64,000 nucleotides of DNA from Labyrinthula sp. Ha. Taxonomy: Eukaryota > Sar > Bigyra > Labyrinthulida > Labyrinthulaceae. The stretch lies in assembly GCA_015227615.1 (NCBI GenBank), contig JAALGZ010000056.1, forward strand, positions 62,001 to 126,000, read 5' to 3'. The notes under the pieces were generated by a model. That model worked only from the letters and a program-made list of their open reading frames with translations, had not been told where the DNA came from and made no database searches. The position numbers and the translations under genes are program-made. This document shows, one piece after another, positions 53,580-64,000 of this stretch. Within the stretch, counting starts at the first letter, position 1. Every line of letters begins with the position of its first letter.

Positions 53580-56500
53580 CATACCACCTGAATCATCTAG
53601 ACGCAGAATCGAGATTACAGCATATTTAAACGAAATTTCCAGGAAACTGGCAGTACATCTCGATCAAATTCCAACCCAAAATTAAAATAAGCTATGGAAT
53701 AAAGAGAAACCAAAGGAAGAGGCCTTCAACCGGAGGTCATAGACCACCCGGGAACCAAGTCAAAGTGAAATTTTACCAAAACTGGGTCCAGTTATCTACT
53801 ATACCTTTGAAGAGATTATTGAGGTAATTACTGTACTTACAAGCGGGGAGTTCAAGTATAAAACCCACACTTCTAGCTAACTTGAGAAGGAAACAAATTG
53901 GAGTTAGGGCTCCAACAGACTTAGAAGATACGAAATAAAATGTTGTTCAGACAAAAATTCTCGTTCTATGTTACAATTAAGCTCAATCTTGCCCTTCTAA
54001 GTACATCTTTGTCGTAACTAACATACATCTCTGTAATCAGAAGTTGAAAGCCTTTGCGAAAATAAAGAAGTATTCACAGAAGCTTAAAACGGAGGAATTA
54101 AACATGATCAAACACTTTCGAATTGTCGACAGTGGAATTTCATCAGCTGATTGCGTTTCTCGTTGCAATATTCCAAGCAAATTGTTTGAAAAATCATTAA
54201 AAAAAAAGAATAATGCTAAGGAAGGGGTTAATTCTGGCGAGGCTATTAATATTAAAGAGATTCTCGCCTCTGGCAATAAATGCCTCGAGCCTGGAGTAAG
54301 ATTTAATCTGAAGAGGGATTATCCCATAGAAGGCGAGGTAGTTTTAAATGAACTCAGTTTTTAAGAAGACAAATAAACTAGATTTAAATATTTATACGGG
54401 GTTAGTATTTAAGTGGATACTATCCATGTCGTCAGCAAATGTAGGTTGGTAGCAATATTCCTTTGCGGGGTCGATTGCTTTTTGAAAACAATAAGTTTCC
54501 GTTGCACCATGGTAGAAACCGAGTCAAGTGTTTATTTTGTAAAAGACTTGACGGCTCCCGTAAGTGACAAACCGGAGATCATCCTTATGGCAGCAAGGCC
54601 TTGGGGACAGCTGTTGAGGCAGTTGGTTCAACACATGCCCCCTTTAGGAAGCACATCTTGGTAACGTTGAACTCGGCCACAGCTGCGCTAAAATGGAATA
54701 AAAGAATAAAGTTAAACTGTAACTTGCGGGATCTATTCACAGTAATCTTTCAAGAGGAGAACGCTCTTGACCGACTCAATGAGAATATGCGTGCAGAGAT
54801 TGAAGATGAGCCGCAATAGGTAAACGAAAAAATAATGAAAGAAAGAAAGTGCGTTTAGCGATGAGGCAAAAGTTTCCCATCTCTTCCCGTTAGGGTACTC
54901 ACGGGTTGAAACTTTCAACTCAACCATCAAAGAAAGTGGAAGTTTGAAATCCATCTCACCTCTTGGACGTTGATGAGGTTGTCGTTTACCACAAGAATAC
55001 ACTGGTTAAGTAAATGGATATATCCTTAAGGAAACTAAAGAAATCAGGGAAAAGCAAGATCTTTTCCAAAGAAGGTCGAAAAATGTTCGCAGTAGAGTTA
55101 AAGTTTATGGAAGGATGTTTGGTCGTTAAAGAATTTAATAAGTTTTAGTCTGTTATAAGTGGCTCAACGTCCAGAATAATGATGGGGTATGTTTTTGAAG
55201 TTGTCGAGCTGGGTGCGGTAAGAATATCTTCATTTAGCTGTGAGACCTGGACTAATATTCATTTTTTCTTATATGCATTGGTCTCGGTACTATAATTATA
55301 AAAGAGTGTAATATTTCTCCCTAGTTCATCTTCATATTTCATGGAGGCTCTGGGATTATTTTACCTGTAAACATGCCTAGCGAGAGATGGTCGAGTAGCA
55401 TCTGGATTTGGTAGGGTTATTGAGTTCAAATAAAAAGGCCCAGAGTTTGATTTGGTTCATATCACAAGAAATCTAGAGGCTTAGTATTCCAAACTTTTAA
55501 CTGTATGCAAAGAACTCTGTTAAGATGTTAAGAGCAGTAATGAGAGCTTAAAAGCCTATGCCACAGTCCTAAAGCTGAATACCGTCATATAGGAAAATCT
55601 GGATGCACAGTATGAGAATATGGATAAGATATTGGAAGAAGGCGGTATCATGTTAGAGTTGCTACATGAAGTGCTAGGAGGTGAAAGGGAGGGGGTAAAG
55701 GTGGTATCCCAAGTGATATTTTCCCAACTGGGCTTCATAGGCAATAGTTGCGGTTCCTTGATATTTTTGGCTTTCATATCTTTATTGTTGAATGTTTTCT
55801 TGTATGAATAAGCTTGAACCCAAATAATACACTTCTTTCCATTCATTTTGTTATCCTTTGCTATTCATTGTATAAAACAAACTTTAAACGAAAATCCTCC
55901 TGCGTATTCTTTTTTGTTTTTTTTCTAAGAATTAACTGATGCAAAAGTCTTGAAGCATATCCCCTCTATATTTTGTTTCTTGATCTTTGAATCTCGTTCA
56001 TTTTACTATTCTAGAAGTTTTAATACTATGTAGTAAAATGCAGCTAACTCCAGCCCTTTATTTGTTTTTGGCACTTTACTAGATTTTTCAAAATATTCAT
56101 TGAACCTTTTTGGTTTTATCTCGCTCCCTATTTCATTTTTTGAATATTGTTCTATATATAACACAATATATCTCAACAACCCCTGGGCAATGGCAAGAAC
56201 AAGTAAAATATGAAAGGTTACCTTTTACTCCGTAACATCTCTTCTAGTATAGCAAATAATTTGGAAGTATCATCAACTGGTTTTTATTTGCTTGAATGAG
56301 TTTCCAAAATATCTTGATCCACATCGAAAATAACTTGTGCATGTGTTGCAAACCTTTCCAAGAGAGATTAGCTACCTTAGAGCTCTGCATACGGTGAACA
56401 GATTTGAATTCTGGGATTGGAGACTTGAAATGTCATCTTCTGTCGTTAATTTTCTGCGTTCATAAAATTTACTTGTACGGATTCTTTTAATATCAGCTCA

Positions 56501-56720
56501 TGATTAACTATTACATTGAAGTTCAAATCTAACATCATCTCGTTCATTATCCCGCTTTATAGTGTCTAACTTTATTTCCAGTATATGTTCTTTCATTTTT
56601 GACTGAACTATTATAGGTTATATTTTTTGTGGAAAATAGTTTTGGGCAATTGATATTTCAGCCAATGAGAGATAGGGGTATCTGACTCCCGAGTCAGAAA
56701 ACCTGTTCGTCCGAAATAAG
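53580..56720 (+). mobile_element. second MULE, heavily decayed relative of the 39.7-43.0 kb element
   Basis: Same order of pieces as the first MULE, with many stops and frame changes: 53700-54040 corresponds to its zinc-binding N-terminus; 54044-54364 to AFAKIKKYSQKLKTEELNMI; 54413-54550 to the first DDE strand (DTIHVVSKCRLVAIFLCGV); 54601-54819 to the HAPFRKHILVTLNS block; about 55200-55290 to a SWIM finger with its second half lost; and 55550-55700 to the C-terminal part. The right terminal repeat survives at 56640-56702 (TTTTGGGCAATT, GCCAATGA, GACTCCCGAGTC). The left terminal repeat is not recognisable, so the start is approximate. Clearly older than the first copy. Confidence 0.75.
56640..56702 (-). 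repeat. right terminal inverted repeat of second MULE
   Basis: Matches 42896-42967: TTTTGGG-AATTGA, TTCAGCCAATGA, GTAT-TGACTCC-GAGTC in the same order. Confidence 0.7.
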
Positions 56721-59700
56721 ACATAATAAATAGAGATAAGAAGAAGTAAGCAGCTATTTCTACTGCTGGTTGGAGCACACATTTCTTATTTTAAGTAAGA
56801 AATACACGTAGAGGAGATATTGTCTACTTGGTAAAAGGGAAATAAATCTGCTAGTAAATACTCTTTGCAAATTATAAAACCATTTTGATTTTAAATTCAT
56901 ATATTTTAGCCATTCATAAAGCAATAGGAAAGGTTAAGCAGATAGAAAACACTACTTTGTTGTAAAATAATAGATCAGTATATTTTTTTCAAGAGATTTA
57001 ATGCAGTATACGACGAAAAGGATCTTATTTGAAAAAATATCAATTTCTTAGTATCTTTTAAGTTCTTGCATTTTTATTAACCAGATTTAGAGTACCTAAT
57101 AAAAGTACAGGCCCCATTAATATTGAACTTAAGACATATACCGAATTGAAATTATTGTTGAACCAATATATAGCCATCAACCACAAAGATAATGAGATGA
57201 TCAGTTCCAATAAGAGCAGGAGTTACAGGTCCACCATATTTGGGATCATTAAACTTTTAACTTTATCTATTTTACATATTCAATTTTGTAGGAGGAGAAA
57301 ACAATATGATATGTATCTTTTTTAATGCTAGTCTGGAATAACAAACTTTAGATAAATTATTATAGTATAAAATGCTATGCAAGGCACCTGTATCTAAAGA
57401 ATGGCGGAGGCGAACACACCACGAGTAGCTAAAAATGTTAGCATTTGGTGGCTTTATTGGTGTAAGCCAAAATCAACAAATCTATTGTAAGGGAGAATAA
57501 TAAATTCAGAAAACAGCACCCATAAACAATCCTTGTGATGGCCGTATGAAATATCGGAACTATGCTGCTTTCTACTTTAGGGTACCATCATATCATTCTT
57601 GATACCATAGAAATGTAGACTAGATATGAATATGGTATTATGGGAAAAATATACTGATGTACAAATAAAACTCAAGCAGATAAAAAGCTTTATTTCCAAA
57701 ATACTTCTCAGTTGGGTGCAACTTATTTCAATCCCACCTTTTTCGAATGGTTCAATTTTGTCATACGGAATACCTAAGTCGGAAAATTGATCTGTACGAA
57801 ATAAAGTAGAACCAACCAGAAGGTGGAATATTAATTACAATTATGGAATTAGTAGCATATCAATTAAATTATAGTAGTTCAATCCAGAGAATTAAACATC
57901 TAATTAAGCTCTTGTTAAATGATAATTGTCTGTTAAAACTATGAATCATATTTGATTTATTCTAATCTACATCTGTATTGCAAAAAAAAACTTCGGGTTT
58001 CAAATTAAAGGAAATATATTTAACAATACACGAGTTTGTGAGGAAGTTTAAGTCTTGGAAGCAATATACCAACAAAATTTCTGAAATACATATGGTAAAA
58101 TTTTCGAAATAAATATGTACCAAATATACAAAGGATGAAAACTAAATAATCCAAGCAAAGAAGGTTCTTTAATAAATAAAGGGTTCCTTTCGAGGCCGAT
58201 GTGTTCTAAATTATACAATGTTTTAACCTTAACTGGGACACTATGAATAGAAAAAATTAAATTATAGTTGTTACAGCTAACTTTTAATGAGTTAAAATTG
58301 AAATTAATATCTCAAATCGTTATAAGAGTTAGCATTTGGAAGTAATTTTAGTTATTCGGAACCATGAAATAATAAATAGTCTTATACGTACATTTCCCAT
58401 ATTCTCTTTTTACCTCTAAATGAAAAAAATATTGGTATATATATATATAACTCTTCTAACACTACCCAATGCCTCATAACACTATATTCATACTTGTTTA
58501 CGATAAGTGCCCTATCTTTTGGGTATTAAAAATTGTTTGCAAAAAAGTTGAATTTCTGAATTCAGAACAACATCTTCTTCTTAACATTCGAGACAGCTCT
58601 TTGTGTTTGTGTTGCATGGGTTATTATGTTTCCGGATCCTTAAGACTTGAAATTCTCAATATATCGCTCCCAAGAAACGCAAGGGTTTATCATGAAACAA
58701 ATATTATGATGCAGGGTTTGAGATATAAAGTTATTATTCTATACATCATCTTTTTTCATAGTCTCATAAGATATCCCCGGGACTCTCGGTCTTCCTTTCA
58801 CATCTGTCATTATCTTCTACAAAATATCTTTCTCTAATAATCTAAACCCATCAAAGCTTTAATAAGAATTCTTTATTGACAAAATTTTTAGTATATTTTT
58901 AATGACTGCAAGTTTTCATTAGAACTCTATGACATTTGGTCTATATTTGCATTAACTATTATTTTCTTTTAAATATATATATATCTATCCATCAATTCTC
59001 TACATTTATATATACGGCTATTTTTTAACATCAATAAGCTTATCATTTCTCATTAGAATTATTTTAATTACCGTAAATTAATACGTATATATATATATAT
59101 TATTTTTTATATGCGCATAAAGCTATCTGCAATTTCAGAACTAAATCTTCTCGGAACTTAAATCTGCATTTAATATACTGATGAAAAGATCGTACAATTT
59201 GTATAAGGAAAATTATATATCTATGTTATTAACTTAAGTTGGAGAAAGTGAGATAATAAATTGGGTTTATTTTTCAGTACTTATTTTGTTAAGGTTTTCA
59301 TTCAAAGTCTACAGAGACAAAACAATTTCTGTGTGCTACGAGGAAAACTGCTACATTTATTTTACTTAGTTAGTCATTGAAAATAGAGATTCTCTAATTT
59401 TTTATACTAGATAACAAAATTTTTAATAATAAATGAAGGAATGTTTTATGGAATTTTTGAATAGTTTTAAGAAAGTAAATCCAGTAAACGAAGTGCTAAG
59501 CATTTGGAGGGATGTGGACTCCATGCTACAAATCTTACAAGTTAAGTAATTCGCTACTAGAATTGAATTGGATTAATACCGAATATATTGCAATGACCTA
59601 GTAACTAGGAACTCATTGATCTGCCTGTTTTTAATAAGAATAATTCTTTGAGAATGAAAATAATCTTTTTATGCTATATGAACCAATATCATCGTTATCA

Positions 59701-62700
59701 GTTTTCAGAAGTAATATCTGCTTTGTTCCAAATACGAACCATTAAGCATATGAAGGTTATATATTTTGACTTTACAACTGTTTAGCAAGAGCTCAAAAAT
59801 ATGTAAACTTATTTAAGCTAAGTTTATTTTATTCTTGAATTAAGAAAATTGTTGCAGAGAAAGCAGCTCAGATATGTTTGCTACATTACCCAGAACGGGA
59901 TTAGTACAGAATGAATCAATATTAAAATACCTTGATGATTTGAAATATAGAACTTAAAATTTGCAGCAGTTACTGTTGTTTTTATAGAATTTTCATAAGT
60001 GATAATTAAGCCCTGTATAACTTTAGTAAGCTAACAGTGTAATTTAGAAGTTAATATCAGCCTAAGGGATGTTATCCAATATTCCTTAGAGTGTAATCCC
60101 ATATTTCCTGTGACCCATGTTATTAATAGTTTACAACCTCTGCAACCCACAAAAAAAATGTATTTATTTTTTTAATATTCGAAAACAATAAGTAGTAGGT
60201 CTCGATTCCATAAAAAAAGTCAAGAATTGGTCTAAAAATATCTAGATATCTCTTCAGACTCGTGCAACAACTTCTGTTACCGTAGTTGTTAAATTACTAT
60301 ATATGTTGTTTGCTGTGATCTGAATATAAGGGCCTTTTGTGACTAGGGATATACTTATACTGCAGAATCTTAAAGGAAAAATTGATATCTGGATTCCTTC
60401 GTTTGTATATATTCCACAAAGCTAATATATTCGCTCTGCATCCTTAGTGTGTGTTAAAATTTTCTTCTCAAGAAGGAAGAGATATGCATATTAAAAAGAT
60501 TACCATAAAATACTAACAAGCTAGATTTATCACATTAGTAAAATACCTATCCCTGCCAAAGCTCAAACTAAATACATAATCCTTGAAAGCAGCCAGATGT
60601 GATCTAATTGGCTGTAAAGCATACGAATGGAAACTATGAGACTGTATGACTTTTAAAGTATTCTTTCCTCATTGTATCTCAGGTTTAAATCTTCGAGGGT
60701 ACTTTTATCTTATTTTGTCATGAAATCATTGGTACGGTGAATATGATTTTCTTTTTAGTTATAGGATAAGGGCTAGAGAATATAGATTCGTGATGGAAAA
60801 GTAGCAGATTTAATCTAATTAAACCAAACTATTGAATAAATAGATACTTTCCTCTCACCTTTATTATTTTCTGATAAATCCTACATTTTCCTCCCGCTTT
60901 TGTTCTTTTCTGAAGAATTATATATTTCTTCCTCCTACATAATCGTATATGATTAACACGGTTATCTAAAACTATGGGTTTTAGTTTTTGTTTCAATAAC
61001 TATTTTATCTACAGCTAAATCATCTTCTTTAGAATTTACATCATATGCAGCACTTGGGAACATATAGAATTGCAGTGCATATCTACTTATTGACTTTTGA
61101 GCCTTGCAATAATTGCTTATGAATATATGGATTCCAGTATGAAATACAGTTTATTATGAAATGAAGAAATCTAGTTAGGGCAAGTTCATACGAAAAATTT
61201 TGTCAAACTGAATCAAAGTTAAGAAGGTGCTCATATGATCACAGCGAGAGGCGTTTATAGTAGAAGCTTCACAAATGAGTGAATTTGTCCATGAAAGAAA
61301 CCACTATTGATTTGTTTATTATATATGGGAAGGATTATGGTATCATTGATCATCATTCACAAAGGTCTTCAAACAGATTATTACTTTATACCTTGCTTAG
61401 AAATTACGTTATAATTAATACATCTAGGGGGAATACAAGAATAAGATTTTCATTACACATTCTTGCTTAAAATTCTTGTTAACGAATTTTCTATCATGGC
61501 ATCAACCACTATCAGTGACTTTTCGAGTGCGATTTAATGATAACCCTTGATATTAGCTACTGTAACATAATTTTTCTTTGAGAACAAAACCTTAATCACT
61601 TTATTGCTGTTTGAATGAACACAAAAGTTGACTCTTAGCATTTGGATTTAAAGTGTAATCATTTCACAAGGGTATAAAAAAAGAATGTTGAATAACGTGT
61701 ATAAATGTATAGGACACACAGATAACATAAAATTAAAATAGTAAAGATAATAGTTAGTTTCAAGAGAAGTAACTAATTAAACTTTATATATAATGATTTT
61801 AAAAATAAATAGACAAAGGAATATAAAATACATGTGTATGTATTCAACTGTTTCTTTCTCCTGTAACAGATAACTTATATCTCTGAGGAATGTCATATTT
61901 AATCCTGAAGCTAATATTCTAATACTATAAAGAATGCACAAGACAAAAAACTATATTAAAATACAGTATGTTGCTGCAATGCACAAAGCTTATATACCTT
62001 TGAGAAGAAATCGTTAGTTCTTGCACATATTTATTGCCAGACCAACAAACTTCGATGTGCTGACATGGGTCAGCAGGAAAGTCTTGTGGAATAGTACCCG
62101 AATTAGGAGAGACTTATGTATATATTAGTGTTCTAACATTACATACAGAGAATGCATCACAACTTTGTCATAAACTTTTAATCCGGGAAAGAGATAGAGA
62201 AGCTTAGTTTATATTTTAGTATTGACGACATTATGTACTCTGGGTTGGTAGCATATGATTAATATCTACCGAGAATACTATTCTTGTATTAAGCTAACTA
62301 GAAAGACAAATTGGATGCAGATATACCAGCAAAGGGGATGATATTTTGGTTAAATGATGCATTTTTTAAATAATGGTCCAACAATGTAAAGATAAATCAA
62401 TGTCAAGTTTCGCTTAGGGTAGTTAGAATATAGCTAACCTTCTCATGAAGATATTTTTTACCCATCACAAAATATGGAATCTAACCCAGTTGCATTTGCT
62501 TTGTTCCCAAAATTAGTTTGTAAATAATACAAAGACTAGTAGAGGTAACATACAGCTTCATGTTGGTTGCTACCTGACTGTTAAAAACTATTAATTTATT
62601 GTCTTTTGGACTTCGGTATAGGTCCAGTAGATTCACTCTACTTTCACTAGTACTAGGTTTCTATGTATTGCTGAACTATACTCATAAGACCTTATATCCT

Positions 62701-63364
62701 GTATTGAACAAGCTAACTAGTGTGTCCAGCCATAATTGAAGTAGTGATCAAAAGGTTTCATAAGTTAATTATAAAGTTATAAACTTTTTACCTTGGAATG
62801 TAGACATAAGCAACACTGTAAGATTTTATTTCTCTCACAAATACTATGATTATACTCTTGAGTTATTTAACACTGAAGTGATCTTGATTTAGCCCCACGT
62901 TCTACTAGCTAACACATATGAAAGTAACCTGTCATATAGTTTGGAGTCTTGCCTGCCTACTAGATGACCCATGATTTTTAAAAATAATCCCCATCCTTAT
63001 ATTTTACCCACTTGTCGATTAATGAGAGAGACACAAGGTTTCTAGCCCAAAGCTAATTTAAATTGCATCACTATCTTGAATGCAGCAATAGTGGATATCT
63101 AGTTCATCTTTGTTATATTTCAAGAATAGTTCTATAGTAAGGTTGTGTTATGATCAATGGATCTTCTAATAATATTTGACCAATGAGATTGCAGAAACTG
63201 AGGAGTTAGAAGTTTATATAATTGGAAACGGGCCATATAACCCAAATTTACTCTGTCTGTTTCGTACAAGATTCATTTTCGCACACAAAGAGAAGCTGAT
63301 AAACTTATACTACGAAAAGGTGAATAAGAGAATAAAACAAATTATCAATTCAAATAAAGAAGAA
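56721..63364. other. long gene-free AT-rich stretch
   Basis: 6.6 kb with no coding frame that I trust. A 122-codon frame at 58469-58837 and a 63-codon frame at 61279-61470 have Ile/Leu/Phe/Lys-driven composition and no motif. A short stretch at about 57768-57800 (AAGTCGGAAAATTG, TACGAAATAAAG) resembles the sequence just outside the MULE end at 56690-56722 and may be another old element end. Several TATATATA runs lie at about 58438-58450, 58975-58983 and 59083-59100. Confidence 0.5.
63213..63222 (+). promoter_or_regulatory. possible TATA box of the end-of-window gene
   Basis: TTTATATAAT about 145 bases before the ATG at 63365, in a stretch of otherwise mixed composition. Confidence 0.3.
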
Positions 63365-64000
63365 ATGGATTTAAACAAGTTTTACTATGATACTATTGCA
63401 TATTCCAAGCATGTTGTAGAGGTTGAACAGAAAAAACAGGAAATGGTTACGGTCCTGGCCTGTGATTACTTTGATCGACTTTGCGGTTGTTTGGGAGGAA
63501 ATCAAGAAGAAAACTTACAGGAAAAAAAGGATTTTGAATTTAGGTGGGGATTTACTGTAGAATCAATTGCTTCAAAAGGAGTTAATGTGTTGATTTGTCT
63601 CTACAGACAAGAAATGTTGAGAATTAACGAGTGGAAAGAGATTACAAAGGATTTAGAGAACAAATTTCCTTTGCGGTATGATTTCTATGTTCCAAAATCA
63701 GAAGAAGACTTTGAGCAAGAAAAGAAGGATGAAATCTGGTTTGAAGTAAATAAGTTGAATATTATGAGAAGAAGTTTCAATAGGTTGGCAAAACCAGCAG
63801 GAGAAATACATCCTAATCTGCTTCCAAAGAATGTGAAACCAGTTGCAAAGATTAACTTTGAGGAATTCAAACTTAATGGAGTGATATCTATGAATAATAT
63901 CCCTATTCTTCAAAACAGTTACTTGGTGAACCAGAAAGCATTGAGCGAAGGCAATACAACTAAAAGGAAGATGGAGAAGCAGGTTTCAAAGCAAGGGATC
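63365..64000 (+). CDS. hypothetical protein, 5' part (212 codons, runs off the window)
   Basis: Open from the ATG at 63365 to the last base. I recognise no family. The N-terminus is charged and mostly helical (MDLNKFYYDTIAYSKHVVEV), followed by a CDYFDRLCGCLGG stretch, FRWGFTVESIASKGVNVLIC, an acidic-basic helix (YVPKSEEDFEQEKKDE) and a basic region with LNIMRRSFNRLAKPAGE; the end is Lys-rich (TKRKMEKQVSKQG). No membrane segment or signal peptide. The frame is open for a further 64 codons upstream, to 63173, with protein-like wording (YIIGNGPYNPNLLCLF, AHKEKLINLYYEKVNKRIK) but no ATG, so either a first exon or non-ATG leader precedes it, or the leader is open by chance. Likely a real host gene. 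Confidence 0.7.
   Translation, partial: MDLNKFYYDTIAYSKHVVEVEQKKQEMVTVLACDYFDRLCGCLGGNQEENLQEKKDFEFRWGFTVESIASKGVNVLICLYRQEMLRINEWKEITKDLENKFPLRYDFYVPKSEEDFEQEKKDEIWFEVNKLNIMRRSFNRLAKPAGEIHPNLLPKNVKPVAKINFEEFKLNGVISMNNIPILQNSYLVNQKALSEGNTTKRKMEKQVSKQGI

Noticed and set aside
58469-58837. 122-codon plus-strand frame after a TATATATA run
   Set aside because: Composition typical of open AT-rich noncoding DNA; no motif. The TA run alone is not enough.

Overview
This AT-rich window comes from the nuclear genome of a eukaryote, probably a unicellular one. Three things support this: a full-length EF-1alpha without the short insertion that marks animals and fungi, a type II PKA regulatory subunit, and an SF3A1 splicing factor. 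TAA, TAG and TGA all end genes, so the code looks standard. Two introns of 32 and 30 nt interrupt the PKA gene and nothing longer was found, so very short introns are likely. I cannot name the species.

Layout. 1-3.1 kb: no recognisable gene. 3.1-4.4 kb: PKA regulatory subunit. 5.1-11.7 kb: three paralogues of an unrecognised cysteine-rich family (P1-P3). 12.4-17.5 kb: a whole-looking Ty1/copia element with identical LTRs and a 5-bp target duplication. 18.4-26.3 kb: an old Ty3/gypsy chromovirus-like element (A). 26.7-34.2 kb: a second gypsy-like element (B) plus an inverted fragment of the same family. 34.3-36.4 kb: a decayed AAA-ATPase/PD-(D/E)XK gene. 37.1-37.7 kb: a LINE endonuclease remnant. 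39.7-43.0 kb: a Mutator-like (MULE) transposon. 43.1-45.1 kb: two more members of the cysteine-rich family (P4, P5). 46.7-53.1 kb: a compact housekeeping block (SF3A1, a small acidic protein, a coiled-coil protein, EF-1alpha, a small membrane protein). 53.6-56.7 kb: a heavily decayed relative of the MULE. 56.7-63.3 kb: apparently gene-free. 63.4-64.0 kb: the 5' part of a gene that runs off the end.

Most interesting points. (1) Both gypsy-like elements, and the inverted fragment, carry sequence of the MT-A70 (METTL3/METTL4-type) N6-adenine methyltransferase fold as the last module before the 3' LTR; in B it reads into the LTR. (2) In A and B a perfect palindrome with central TCGA sits exactly where a tRNA primer-binding site would be. 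(3) The five-member cysteine-rich family has a hydrophobic middle and a C-terminal half that looks PH-like, and its members are now separated by transposons. (4) A 12-mer, TTTTGGGCAATT, recurs near gene starts and in MULE ends.

All calls were made by eye from sequence; no database search was run.
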